From Klebsormidium nitens (taxonomy: Eukaryota; Streptophyta; Klebsormidiophyceae; Klebsormidiales; Klebsormidiaceae), in contig DF236986.1 in the NCBI GenBank assembly GCA_000708835.1, forward strand, positions 70,885 through 134,884: a DNA stretch of 64,000 nt, given 5' to 3'. Every line of letters begins with the position of its first letter. Position 1 is the first letter of the stretch. This document shows positions 37,801 to 51,300 of the stretch, piece by piece. Both the position numbers and the translations under genes were made by a program. Below the pieces are notes generated by a model. That model was not told the origin of the DNA. It saw only the letters and a program-made list of their open reading frames with translations, and made no database searches.

Positions 37801-40800
37801 CCCGTTTGCCGGGATGCCGTCACAAAGGTACCGCAGATCGACGCAGCCGACCCCGCTGGGGCATCTCGTCCGTTCGGGTCCGCAGTCGTACGTCCGACAC
37901 GTGGCGTCCGACTCATCGGAGCCGTCCAAACAATTCTCTGTCGTGCCGTCGCAGATCATTGGCTCGTACAGGCAGCCCCCGTTGCCGGAAGGACACTTTG
38001 TCTCTCCATGGCCGCACGTGTGATTGGCGCAAAAGTCGGCGCTCTCGTCACTCTTGTCGAGGCAGCTGCAGAAAGAAGGAACAGTCGGTTTTGACCTGAA
38101 TGACTGTTGCGTTTCTAGCGAGTAGACCTGCATGCTTTTTTGAAACAAGGCCGCGGGTGGTCGCACAGTTTTCGCCTCTCTCCAGGCGGCTGCAACAAAG
38201 ATACACAACCTGAGATATGAGTTCTTCCTTGCTTTCGGGAGAAGAGGTGAAACATGATACGACGTCTAGGTACCATCTTCGTTGATCGGCAACCGCCTTA
38301 CCCGAAAGCACGTGACGTGGGCACACGCGTCAGCATCAAGCCAGCGGTTCGACTTGAAGCAATCAACTACCACCGTTAAAGTCGTTGGCTGATCCCTCCT
38401 CGTGTGACGCATGCATGTGACGTCATCTGGGCGCAGTTTCAGAAGCCCCGGCGAGCGCTGCTGGACCGACTGCCCCACAGGTGCCAACCACAAAAGTGAC
38501 AGGATGATTCAGCGCACGTGACTCACTCGTAGATGCCGTTGCAAAGGGAATCAGGGCTCATACAGCCCACGCCGCTCGGGCACTTGATCTTTAAACTGGG
38601 GTCACACGTGTCACTCGCACATAAGCCGGGGTCCTCATCGCTCCCGTCCAGACACTGCAACATGAGAAGAAACAGACGTGAGAAGGAAGTCCGCTGCAGT
38701 TTCTGAACACACTAGCAAACGGTCCAAGTGCTCAGTGGCCAAAAGAGCAAATTTAAACAGGAAAGTGGCCGACGAGTTGAAGTCCGCAAGACGTTATGCT
38801 CGTAATCCCAGGGGATACCCCGTGTAGGGACCAGAAGACATTTCGTTGGCGCACGTGCCTACGATCGAGCCGTCCCAGCCTCGCAACACCTATCGCACCC
38901 AATGAAGCTCCCAAAGTAGCACCTTACAACTTTGAGTTTGTGCCTTTTCTTCCATTGAGACCGAACGAACGTACTCAAGCAAAAGCTTCCCAAAGCGAGT
39001 GGATAGCCTCCTTCTCCCCGTGGAGTCGGCTATAGCAAGAAGGAAGAGGAAGTGTGCTGACTACCTCAGAACTTGTCAAATAACGGTTGCGTTATCAAGT
39101 TGCAAGAGATACGCCTTGGCCCTCACGTCATTGTCTCAACAAGCCGTTTACATCAGCCTGTGAGCGACCTCTAAAAGTTAGGGACTCTCAATCCAACCCT
39201 ATATCGTCTCTCACAAAGCAGATCTAGATACTTTCGTCTGCAGGGCAAAGATAGGGAAAAGCAAGCTGCCATACGTCATGGAACCCATCGCAGTTCCGCT
39301 CAGGCCCCATATAGCAACCCACGCCGCTGGGGCAGCGCCGGTATCTGTTAAAGCGCGCGCCTGCCATGCTGCAGTTGTACGAAGGCCCGCAGCGGGTAGC
39401 GTCTTCGTCCGAGCCGTCCGCACAGTCAACTCGTCTGCATTACTGAAAGAAGCTGAGCATGTGCCGAGGAGAAGAAGGGATACCCGAGAAGTAAGCAGCA
39501 AACTCGTCAGCGAATAAGGCCCGGGTTCAACTGAGTCGCCCGAGCAAGTGAAGACTGTTCCTTTTCAATGCGCAGATATCTGACGGTCGATCCTCCTGAA
39601 GATGATTGATGAACGGCGGTGTCCGTTCCTGAGGGAGTAACCTGGTTACGCCAAGAAGAAAAGGGCTCATTCCCCCATACATCTGCACCTCTGCTCAGCA
39701 AACATGCGTCGAGAATTACGAGAATTAATCGTAGTGATTCTGAAGGTCAAAAGCCACAAGTGCACTCTGGCTAATAAAGAAGAAGCTTTCCGAGGCCTTG
39801 AACAGACTGCCTTACGAAGGGGGGACGAGGAACTTTTCAAGCAATGTGTATTTTAATAATCTGCTAGGCAGCAAAGCACGAGGACCTACGTCTAGAAAAG
39901 CATTAACTCACCCATCGCAAACTTTGAAGCGGCTAATGCAGATGTTGCCGCACTTGAAAGACTCGTTGGGGCATGCATAGCTCGAGCAGAGAGCAGGGTC
40001 TTCGTCGCTTCCGTCCTGAAACGACCCAACTTTTCCGTTGGTTTCTCTCTGTTGCGCGGGAAAGACTCGGGAGTAGAAAACGGCACACGTCTTGGAAAGA
40101 TCGCTGCTCATCGCTGCTCATCGCTGCTTATTGAACCTCAGAAAATTGGTACTATGATGAGAGAGCTTAGCTATACTCACGCTGCAGTCATTTGCTCCAT
40201 CACAGATGGAGGTCGGGAAACCGGGCGGAATGAGTGCGCCGCTGAATGATTCGAGTGGGTTGGGCCCACTCTGTGCGGGGATGCACTGCTTCACTCCGGG
40301 GCACGTCAAAGCGCGCATGCTCGCGCAGTCGTAGCTTGCGCAGAAGGAAGGGTCTTCGTCGCTGTTGTCGGGGCAGTCCTCTGAAAGAGTACGAGAAAGA
40401 GAAGAAACCTTGAGAGCAAACAAACGAGCGCAAATGTTACCAGGTCCTTTTGAGTTGTAGTATTTTGATAGATGACACAACAACCCTGTCCCACTCAAGC
40501 AGTCAACGGTAGGCGCAGCAGAATCCTCGTTGACCTCTTCAGGGCCTTCTCTACTGCAAAGCAGAGGATAGAGGACGTAATAGGATTCAATTCAATGGAT
40601 GCTGGATCAAGAGAATGTTGCGTTGCTGCTATCGGCTGATCGCTGGGCAGTCCAGTTATGTAGAGAAGAACGTTGAACAACTCAGAAACGCTGACAGGTA
40701 AACTCCAATTAGTCTGATATTGTTGTCAGGTCCAGGGAAGAGAAGCATGGAAAGGACGAGATGAACGAAAGACCAGAAGTCGTGAAGAAAGATGCGAATT

Positions 40801-43462
40801 CGAAGCGCAATTGTAGGGTGCAAGTTTACATGCAGTAGAAATGACAACATTTATGCTTGAAAGATATCGAGAGACTCAACGTATGTAAGGACACGGCGTC
40901 TGACGTTTAGCAGAGACAAGAGGACTTACTGACTCCGTCGCAGAGATACTGCAAGAAAAGCGGAGCACGGTCAATCTTGTAACGAGGAACGCCTGATATG
41001 AGCTCCATGCGGGATCATAGCAAGGCTTGCTAGCGGAAAGAGGCCTCCCAAAGCTCACCAAACAATGAAAGACTCTGAAAACAGGTTGACAAATACCAAA
41101 TGTATCGCATGGAGGACATAAAGCTAGGCCGACAGCATTTTGTTTTGTCAGCATGCAGGAGCAGAGCACTCGGTCGGGGTGCATGACAGAAGGCCCCAAT
41201 CAAACATACTACGCAAAACATGACAAAAGGCCCCATTCTAGTGTATCAAGGAAACTGGACAAAAGGCCCCATTTGTAAGTTGTCATTCTTAGGAAAAGCC
41301 GCACGAGTGTGGAACCAAGCAAGGAAAGTCTAGGCGTACCGGTGGACTGATACGATGACGTCCATACGGGTAAGTGGTCGTGCAGAGACTGCTAGGACAT
41401 TTCGCTTTGTACATTGGGCAAGTATAGTGGGCGCAGAAGGTGGGAGACTCGTCGCTGCCGTCTGAGCAATCTGACAAAGAATAGGGATGTCTCGAATCTG
41501 TGAGTCTGGACAAATGGCAAAGAGAAGCCGTGAAGAAAGAGTGGCTTTCGGCATAAGCATAGAAGTTAAAGGCCCCTTTTCAAGTTGTCAAGCAAAGGGA
41601 CGTTCGACCATCAGGGCATCGAACGCACAGCTCGCACAATTATTTTTGAAGCAAAGTCGGGTGTTATCAAACGGGGACTGGCAGCTGCAATCTTTGCGCG
41701 TTTGCAATCGGCTCCTATACGTGGATGGCAAGACCTGGAGCATGTAGAACACTCAAGAGGGAACAAGACATGAAGCTGGGGACAGCAGACGAGAAGAGGG
41801 AGAAAAGAACCTTTGTAGGAGTGCACAATCTTAGCTCCTTTTTGTGATCACAGTCCGTGCAAAAGTAAGGCAACAAAAGAGTGAACTTTTCCAATGCAGA
41901 GCAAGAAAGAGGCCCTTCAGAATCTGTTGCACTGTGCCGAAATGTCGAATTTCTTCCAAAAGATACGACGTTCACTTCATAGGCAATTGGCAATTGCAAA
42001 GCATTGCAGTCAGGACGGACCCTCCAAGTACAAGGCCAGATTTTTTTGAAGGACATCTTGTGAGCGCTTGCAGCCTTACCATTGACTCCATCGCAGGCAT
42101 TGTGGTAAGGATCGAAGCACCTGCGAAATGGAAAGTGTCCAAGGAAGTTGAGCAGAAAAACCACGGTAAAGTATGAGTGGGAAGCGCTGCATGGCTGCTT
42201 TTGGCTTGCTTTGGAAGAGGACATTGAGGCATACAAGGAGCTGTCGGGTATCTTGGGGGGAGAGAGATCTTTCGTGTAAGCAACTCCTTGGACTAACGGC
42301 CCTTTTTGTGACTCTTGAGTCCTTTCAGGAAAATTGCTGAAGAGCTGATGCTGAAGACTGGACTTGGTCAACGTAGAAGCGTAGGTCTTTCTTGGAAAAT
42401 CAATGATGCGAGACTCTGTAGATCAAAGCAAAGCTCTGCTTTCTGCCTGCTTGAGAAGCACCCCATGGACTCACCGTCACCTGATAATAATACAGAGACA
42501 GTACTGACCTTTGCCCCTGTAGCAATTCTAAAGACAGCCTTCTTAGATGCAAGGCGCTGAACACAGAAACTCTGTTCAGACTTGTACTTATTTTCCCAGA
42601 AACCATGTGGCAACTCACTCTGCTATACCGCTGGGGCACTGAACCTGGGATTTGTAGCACTGGATCGTGGAGTTGTCTTGCAGAATGTGGCGCGGAGACG
42701 CTTCTAAAGAATCAATCTGCAGGCATAAATTGGACACAAACGGTGAGAAGTCTCTTTGACCCTCAACGTGTCCATGGAATTTTTCAACTCTCTCAGTCTG
42801 CACTCAAGAAAGACATGGTTGAGGGCCTCGTGAATGATCAGCGTGCGTGGATGTGAGTCATGATAAGGGTGTTTTGACTGAGGTCTAGGTGCTGCCGACC
42901 CGGAGATTGCAACTTCTCCGCCACATTTTTGTCGCTGAGCCCTGACCCCTATCTCTGGGGTCCTTATATTGAGGCCTGTTCAAAAATGGCTGGCTTTCCT
43001 AAGTAGGACATTTTGGGCGTCTCTGCTCCTCAGAATCTGTGCAGCTCGTCCAGATGAAAGCAGGTCGACAAAGGCAGGTGCAGCAATTAATGCAGGCTTA
43101 TGAATCAACATCAACTTCAACCAACAATCACTATCAAATGACAGACTTCCAGCATGGAATTCAGGCGGCATAATGAGGATCAGACAAGAGACAAATGGAG
43201 CTGAAGGAAGCCAGCTGTTTTGCTATGCACTGCTGAGTTTCCGCTGCTCATGGTCTCTGGGTATCAAAAATGAGGTTGTAGTCGCACTACTACCCAAAAT
43301 GGCAGCTGATCTCTGCTGAAAGAGCTCCCTGTGACTTACTTGATGGAGCCCATTGCTCTCAGCCCCTGACGTCACCGGATACCAGCTGCTAGTGAAAATG
43401 AAGAAGCTGCTGACGAGCAAGAGAGGCTTGCGAGTCAGCATGTAAAGGCCTGCGGGAGCCAT
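34819..43462 (-). CDS. Secreted multi-LDLa (LDL-receptor class A) protein, 16 exons
   Basis: Exons in reading order: 43462-43340, 42716-42619, 42120-42080, 41470-41340, 40948-40930, 40380-40181, 40015-39912, 39434-39275, 38654-38527, 38065-37794, 37363-37237, 36689-36555, 36090-36000, 35523-35487, 35186-35056, 34986-34819. All phases join, giving 654 residues. Exon 1 encodes a signal peptide (MAPAGLYMLTRK, then a Leu/Val/Phe-rich core, then SGAES). Then come 11 complete six-Cys LDLa modules, each ending in the calcium-binding CxDGSDE type box (variants CPDNSDE, CLDKSDE), and a twelfth that lacks its acidic box. The C-terminal 55 residues are Ser/Asn-rich with four Cys. No transmembrane segment or EGF/beta-propeller module follows, so it is not an LDL receptor. 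Likely an extracellular or wall calcium-dependent binding protein; the ligand is unknown. An in-frame Met upstream (43603) was rejected because the signal peptide begins at 43462. Confidence 0.85.
36144..36285. repeat. Purine-rich minisatellite in an LDLa-gene intron
   Basis: Four imperfect units of 27-30 bp built on CGGTGCAAGAAATGAAAGAG, with the last units fused and diverged. It lies between the exons 36689-36555 and 36090-36000. Confidence 0.75.
40101..40130. repeat. 10-bp direct repeat, three copies
   Basis: TCGCTGCTCA is present three times in a row (last copy ends TTA), inside an intron of the LDLa gene. Typical replication-slippage array. Confidence 0.8.
41182..41275. repeat. Three 37-bp direct repeats in an LDLa-gene intron
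   Basis: CATGACAGAAGGCCCC, CATGACAAAAGGCCCC and CTGGACAAAAGGCCCC recur at 41182, 41219 and 41255. Isolated AAGGCCCC-type fragments also occur near 41570 and 42297 in the same gene. Confidence 0.7.
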
Positions 43463-45300
43463 GTCAGATTGCTCTGCTTTTGCAGTACCACTAAGAGAGT
43501 TTCTCATTTGCTCATATGGAAGGGAGTGAAGATTTGCTGGTGACGAGTCGTGCACAAGGACGGGAAATGTGCCGGCAGCATTAGGATAGATGTGCTCTTT
43601 CAAGTCTCTTCCGTGTCCTTTGGTATGGCTGTTTACTCCACTGAGGACGTAAAATCACAGCCGCATTTGCCTGAACTAGGTACACGACCACCAAGGGCAG
43701 TGCAGTGCGCTCTTAATTCTGCATCCGGCCAATTTGCTCATGCAGGCTGGCGGCCTGAAGGCTGAAACCTCAAGCGTAAGGTTCAGGTTGTGGGATCACT
43801 TGCTTGCGTCAGAACGCATCACGTACCCTTGCGCATGTTGACACGCAAGCTGAGTTGCTGTCCGGGGGCCCAAACAAAGGGGCCAATTCAGCCCCCAGCT
43901 TCGATGAAGTGAACTCCGTGCGGCGCCTGTCGATCCGTGTGCACGCTCCACGTAGCACTCAAATTTGGTCACGTACTGTTGTTAAGGACGGTCCGGTCCG
44001 GTTAGCCGAGCCGCGCCGGAGCTACGCGGGCGCTAGCGCGCAGTGCGGCCGCGCCGGTAGCCGCGCGACCATATCGAAAGCTACACAAGTATGTCAAGTA
44101 CACTGACAAAGTACTACTGTAGTGCCACTGTAGTGCTTGCTTTGCTCAGGGCTCCCTTTGCTTTGCTTTGAAACCTGGCACGGCTCTAAAGACCCTGCCG
44201 CCCGGCCTCTCTCCCCCCTGTCTCGCCAAAATAAACCTTGATCAACTTGAGGGCCTGACTATATGTGTGGCTAATTGTTCTGAACATCTTCGGCATGAAG
44301 CGTGAACGCCCCTGCCGACACCGTACCACTCGGACTGGACTCGTTCAATAATTAGGCTCGATCGAGTCACCTTTGACCATAGTTGGGGATTTGAGCAGTG
44401 CAACGGCCCTACATTGAAGTAATGCTTGCACATGGCAACTTGCTGCTTGCCGCGCACACTGCATGATGCAAGAGCAAACAATAACTCTAGCTCGTGTGAA
44501 ACATGCGACTGTGGAAGGCGTCTCCCCCCTACGATAGCAAGGCCTATTGTTACGTGCAATCCTGAACAGAGCCCGGAGGGACATGGGGAGCTACATTCAA
44601 CTTTGCTAGATGCTAGGCATGTACATACACCAAGAAGGAGTGACTTAAAGCTAGCTCGCATGGTCTGCACTACGAATGATGCATCAACAAATAACAGGCA
44701 CCAGGTCGGGGAAGGCCCCATTCGCAACTCCCCCTACCGTATATCAAATAGAGACGTACTATTCAGAGTTGCTTCATTGATTGGTGGGTATCAAATACGC
44801 ACTGGTATGAGGCCATACCTTTTATGCTATGGGTAGAGTAACCTAGCGAGCTGGCAGTCTAGGAGTCTAGGAGTCCAGCTGGCTTTTGGCAACCATTTGT
44901 CCAGCCTAGCTTGAAGTTCTCTTGGACGCATGCATACACGTTTCTGCTTCACTCCACACACCCTCACCACTACTGCATCTCTTGAGTTTCTTTTCCTGGT
45001 CAACTTTTGGACAGCTATGTACCTCGCTAAGCTAGCCCACGAGCTAGCCCCGAGGCATGGTCTATTGCAACAACTAAAGCGCCTGTCCAATGATCCCCAA
45101 CCCTCCTACAATATGTACAGGTCAATTCGCATCCTCTGAAATGCTCGGAGAAAATTCATGCGGCTGCTTTCGTTGTTATCTTGGGCGTCTTCTCCTTTCT
45201 GCATAGGACCAGTGCTTGCGTTCAAAGAAGACCTTGAGTAAAAGAAGCAACAACCAAAGGAAAGGTCACGTTGCCAATCTGTCGAAGTTACTCGAACTCT
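43463..45300. other. Upstream region of the LDLa gene; no gene seen
   Basis: The 1.8-kb gap lies between the start of the LDLa gene and the stop of the RCC1 gene, both on the minus strand, so it should hold the LDLa promoter and the RCC1 3' untranslated region. A very GC-rich patch (43985-44070, with CGGTCCGGT and GCGCGCAGTGCGGCCGCGCCGG-like runs) is conspicuous. Open frames (for example 44242-44727 minus and 44426-44836 plus) overlap each other and show no family. Confidence 0.5.
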
Positions 45301-48300
45301 TCAAACATCCAAAAGGAGAAATAAGTACCCAGCCCCCCCATAGAAGAGAACTTGTGCTGGACAGGGGCCCTCTGACGAGGTCTGCAAAACGTTCCCAGTG
45401 CTTTCTGAAGTGAACCGACGCTGATTGCGACACCAAGAATGCTTCCAGCAACATACTGGAATTAACCAGATTGGGGGGCGTATTCGTGAACGTCACGATA
45501 GCCCTAGAGTCTGGAAGCATGGCCAGAGTACATTCTGTATGCCTCCCGTTTCAGCAACATGGTACCTCACTTAAGGCTCGGCAAAAAGACGTCCCCCAGC
45601 AACTACTAACAAACACCCGCAGGATCAACGTACGACAGCTCCTACGCTCACCTTCGTCCTCGTCGAACTCTTCGTCCTGATATTTGCCCAAAGCCTTCAG
45701 CCTGCGAATAAAACGGCTGAACTAAGACCGTGGTGTCCACCCGAAAGGAAAAGAAAGCATTTCGAGTGAGGTATGATGACGGCTTCCGAGCAAAAGCGAC
45801 GCGACTCGAAGAAAGATAAGCACGCTTGAATGAGCAAGCAGTGGTTAGGAAGATGAAACGGCTGTGGACGAGCACAGTTGTGAGTAAGTGATGACAAGGT
45901 TGAGCTGACTCTGGACAATCTTTCCTACCAGCACACGCCGCGAATCCGAGCATCCGTGCGCTGGTTGAATAGCCACAACTTCCGACGACATGTGGTTGAC
46001 ACGGTGAGCTTTTGCCCCAACATTCAAAAATTCGCCCGCTAATTTTCCAATCAAACCAATTTGCATAAGCTACAAACGACATACACCTTTCCTGTCTTTG
46101 ATGACCAGAACCAAATGTAGCCCTCTCCTTGCGCATCTTTTACTGTGTTGTGACGACCGCTCAAACTCCTGGAAACGCACCTGTACAGCTCGCAATAGCG
46201 AGCGAGCGAATCCGCGTGCATCTGTGCAGCCACGGCCTGCAGAGAAGCGAAGGTACAAATCCGCTCGATTTCAATCGAAATCCGCACTGCGAAATTGTGT
46301 TCCAGCTAACAACTGGAAGTAGGAGACTCACTAGAGCTGCTGCGACGTAAAGTGATAATTCGGAAAGTAACTGTGACCGCAGTCACAGTCGCCGCGCACC
46401 AATCCACGTGTCTGGCGAAGAAGCGACCATGAGAGCTGTGTGTCTGCGCTTGCAGTTGCCCAAGGCAAAACCTTCCCAACGACTGATTCGGTTGCACAGA
46501 CCAAACCCGAAGACAATCGTTTAAACAAATGTTACCTTGGTCCGGCAAATGGTGTTCAAGTCGAGGCTCTCGGCCAATCGCAACTCACACAGGTCCTGCA
46601 ATAACAAATAGAAGAGTGTTTCAAATTCGACCACTGCTGCGTCTAAGTAGGAACGAAGTGGACTCTGCCTGTATTGCCAAAAATGGGGGGGGGGGCGTAA
46701 GCCAAACATGCGCGTTGCGAGGATAATTGTAACAAATACTACAGCCATTGGAGTTCGAAAGGAGACCGGGGTGCTGTTATGCAAGCCATCCAAGCTGCTG
46801 GTAGGGAGATATATCCTCGCAGTCCGAAGAAAGGTCGAAGCGGTTGGGATAAAGGACGCCCCCCGGAACTCAGACCCAGTCAAAACCTACGAGTATCTCC
46901 AATAAAAGTATGTCCGAAAGCGGCACTTCGTGATGTTTTTGCTATTACAAGGACGCTTTCGTTTCTGCAAGACTATACGCACACGCCATAAGGCGTAGTC
47001 GAAGCTGCTCTAGCGCAGTGCAACCCTGGAACAGGTCGGCCAAGCTTGCTCAAAGCACATACCAAACCATTCTCTTGAGGGCGAAAAGGCGCACTAAGAA
47101 GGCCTCGTTTCATCCGCACTAACCTTCAACGAGCAGGCTCTTGTAAGGACGGCGGAATGGCCGCCTCCTGCCGCAAGGCCCGCTATCTCACCCACACACC
47201 TGGAATCAAGAAAGGACTTGAATTTAAGGGTTTGGCATGACAGCTCTGTTCGTAATCGCAGATTCATTATCAGCAGCGGACTGGAAGAACAGTGGTGTCG
47301 ACATGAGAAACCCGCTTACGTTTTGTAATTGACTCTTCTCTCACCACCTACTATTGAAACAATCTGTTAATCGGCAATGGGTTTCGGCCCGAGACCATCG
47401 AGCGGCGAGCAAAAGAGCGGACAAAGTGGACGAATCTGTCTTTACGGGTCTGATATCGTCCAGGATGCGACTTTTAACATCGACGAATTTGATGCTCTAC
47501 AGATATCAAGGCCTCACCAGTCAATCGGTGTGGGCACCCAAGCATGCGTCTCCTTGCCGGTCGCTGCCTGACCGCAACTGTTGTAGCCCCACCTGATGGC
47601 AGCAGTAGGATGACGTCAGCAACTCAAAAAGAGCGGTAAAGCTAGGCAAATGGTCTTCAAACATTGAGCACATCTTAGAGAGACAAGATACCTCCTCGTA
47701 TCCAGTGACTCCCCGCAAATACATTGCAAGTTACAATAGGGCTCTTGGCTCTTGACAGAAGGTAGGATTCCGTCCTCTGACTTCAAGTTCAGAGTCGAAG
47801 TGCAGCGTCCATCAGAAACACTTAGCAGGGTACCTGATGCCGCAAGAGCTGAAGCTGTGCGTCAGAATGCCAACAATGTTCCGGACCAATCTGCTTGTCA
47901 CAAGTCCTCACCAGAATACTTAAAGCTTCAGCAGTTGCTATGGCAGCTTCCCGGTCAAGAGCTCTTCAGAAACCTACTCTCCAGGCGGAGGAAACACCCC
48001 ACACCCGCAGCCCCACTTTGACCAACCCGCGCTCTTCATCCGTACACAAGTCCGAATATTTGGAAGTTGATTCACTTACCCCCAAAGACGGCCGTCCAGC
48101 GTGCACGCCAGAGTGTGCGTCTGCAAACCACGGGAATCAGTCAGTCGTACGGGACGCGTTGCCACGGGCATCCCTCCCAGCCGTTGATCGGTCCGGACCA
48201 AGGGTCGAGCTTCGCGAATTGTTTGGGAGCTGCCAACAACGCTTGCACGAGCGGATTGCAAAGAGGAACGGGGGAAATTGCTATTTTGAAAGAGCAGATC

Positions 48301-51300
48301 TTCTCACGATCGCATGCAGTCACTTTTGGGTAAGGAAAAGCCGTCCCCATCAAGATAATGTTCTCACCTGGCCGCAAACCACCATCTTGGCGCCCCGAGG
48401 TAACAGCACGGTTGGCAGCCTTCGGAAGAAGTCGTTGGACTCGTTGCGGTCAATGAACGGGAACATCTGCAGGGAGGAGAAGCACCTCAGTAAGAATGTT
48501 GCAATCTGTCCACGCCGGCCGCTCACTATCGAGCGCCTCGATGACTTGACGACCAAGCTTTCATCACTAGGCCAATATCAGTAGGCCCTCGGGCAAAAGA
48601 AGCAGGGGTTGCCAGGCCAACATTACCTGGCCAACAGGCAAATTTCGATAAACTCGGAGTGAAGACTTGTCAACAGTAAAGCTTGGAGGAGCAGGTAGAC
48701 AATGGGGAACCAAGTTCTCTCAGCAGTTAGAGCAAAATTGCTTCGACAGCGTACAATACTGCTGCAAAAAGGGAACTTTAAGTTGTAAGCTCACATAGGT
48801 CGGGCGGCCCAGGCCCAGCTGCCCCTCCCGATGCCCACCCCACATGTACAGAGTCCCCTTGCTCGTGATCGCGCATGTGTGTGCCTGCAGGATGGCGAAG
48901 TTCGTGTGAAACACAGGGGTGATGATCCATTTCGGCCTATGGCGAAGCTCCAATCATAAGCGCAGTGCCTGATGGATAGCTAATGCAGCGATGGCTGATA
49001 ACTTGGGAGGAAGGCGGCCTTTCCGTCGAATGTTTGAACATCAGACTTGGACAACCTTTCAATAACGAAAAGTACTTCGAATCTTCAGCAATCTGATCAG
49101 CCCCAGAGATCCATAACCCCAAAAGCGCGACTCCAAGCACGAGGATCTCGAAACAACTCACCTGGCCGCACGCAATTTGGCGCACGTGCTGCCCCTCCAG
49201 GCTAACCACCCTTCTCGGGTTAACCTCCCGGTCGCGCCCCTGCAGCATCCGGTGTCCGAGCTGGCCCATCGCCCCGTGTCCGAAAGTGTACACTTCGCCG
49301 GTGTCCGAAACGCACGCGGTGTGGTATGCCCCGCAGGCGATTTTCTTGACTTTGGCGCGAACGGGGGTGTCGGAGGTGTGCTGGATAAAGGCGCGCACGA
49401 GGCGTGCAGGCTGGAGGCCCTCGGAGCTGAAGCCATGGCCGAGCTGACCCTGGAGGGGAAGCAACGAGGAGTCAACATTGATTGAAAACTTGGTGGAGGA
49501 GGATGCAGAATTTCTGAACGGGAGAGTAGGAGTAGGGGTACCTTTCGGTCGCCCTTGAAGAGGGCAGATAAGAAGATTTGAAGTACTGTAAGGGCTTCGA
49601 CTAAGGTGCACAATTTTCACCGGAGGAAGTGGGAACGTCACCCAGAAGGAAAGCAGGGACAAAAAAACTGACTCCAAATCCAGCTGGCCTAGAAGATGGG
49701 GGGACAGGAGCAACGAGAGAAAGCCGGCTTCACCTTCCTATAGAGCGACCCTTGCTCAGCACAAGGAGATAGGAAGACAAGGAGAAAATGAGGAGCAACT
49801 TGAAAGGGTTTCTACAAAAGCACAGCCCTCTTGGTTGGCAATGTTTCTTCGGGAACAACACAAGCAGAAAACTGATATTCACAGGGGGTCAGTCTTTACA
49901 AGCCTCTAAGACGATGGCCCCACTGATTGTAATGAGTTGGACTGACCATAGCTCCAGACCAGCTTTTAACAATTGGGGGCAGCGTCACAGGCAATGGGTC
50001 TTTGCGAGGCGAGCTATAATCAGCCTTACCACCTCATTATAGCCCCACGTCATAAGCTGCCCCCCTGCCGAGACCGCGGCAGCATGTGCTGCCCCAAGAG
50101 AGACCGCCGCAATCGGCGTGTCCGCTGCAAACGCACCGTGAAACGGCCTTGGGAAATTGGACCCTTGGTGCTGGCCCCACACCCAAAGCTTCAAAGGTGC
50201 GCCCTTCTTGTTCCGAGGCCTTGCCAGGGCCGCGCTCGACTGATGGCCACAGGCAATGCTGGTGACAAACTCGGTCTGCAGGGCCTTGACGCGCCGGGGC
50301 TGCCTGCGGTCCGTTTCAGTGCCATCCCCTAGCTGCAAAGAATGGTGAGCAAAATTTGAGGAAAGTTCGGGGGAACTTTGCTTGGGATGGCAAAGCCAAA
50401 CTCCGGTCTTTTGAGCTGATGCCTCTGAAGCAAGTAGCTCTAGCTGATTTATTGAGCAACTTCAAGAACGAGGGCCGGCAGGCAGGTTGAAGCCGCCAGA
50501 GTGCACTGATTGCTTGCTGATCAGATCCCACTGCTCAAGTGAAACTCGCTAAATACTTATGGAGCAAGCCAGGCTGCTGATCATGAAAGGGGAAGGGGTG
50601 ATGCACTAGCAACAAACGTCAATCACCGTTCTAAAATCTGGGAATGGATCAATAAAACCACCTTCTTTCTCAAACAATGTGATTCATGTTAATCAGACAA
50701 GCCTTTTCAGGGCGCTTGAAGGCCATTTCGCTAGATCAAGATGTTAACCCTAATGCCATCTCCGAACCCTAATTTTGACACAAGGCAATCAGCGACATAC
50801 ATTTGGACTTTAGACCAAGCTTGGCACGGGTGCCATCGACTACTAAGCGCACTAAAGGACAGGCAAGTTTGATGGAGAGCTTAAGTGCAAGTATTAGGCA
50901 AACGCACCTGGCCGCAATCATTGCTCCCCCACATAAATAGCTCCCCATCTCTTGTCAAAGCTCCTGTGTGTTGCAAACCGCATGCAATCTTTACAAACGC
51001 AGCATCGCTCTTGAAATGCTCTTGCTCCATCAGTTTTGGCGACCGCTGGACTTTCCAAGCTCTGGGGTCTTGCATACAAGCGCCTGTGTGCCCTGTTTGG
51101 CCAAGCTGGTTGTTTCCCCATGTGTATATCTGACTCCGGTGCACAATCCTCTCCTTAGGGCTCTCGAGGGGAGCCAGCACAAGCGCAGCTGGATCGTCCA
51201 TTCTCTCGCCCTCAATTGCGCGAAGGGCGCCTTCATGCATAACTAATTTACTTCGCAATGCAGCTGCACAACTTCGCGACCAGAAGTCTCCCTGGTTCCG

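Noticed and set aside
41715-42371. 218-codon minus-strand open frame inside the LDLa gene
   Set aside because: It reads through an intron and overlaps exon 42120-42080 in a different frame from the LDLa reading; the spliced model explains the exon better.
34819-43462. LDL receptor or LRP orthologue
   Set aside because: No EGF modules, YWTD propeller, transmembrane segment or cytoplasmic tail could be found; only the LDLa modules are shared.
46685-46695. Run of eleven G
   Set aside because: Simple homopolymer in an intron; prone to sequencing error and not informative.
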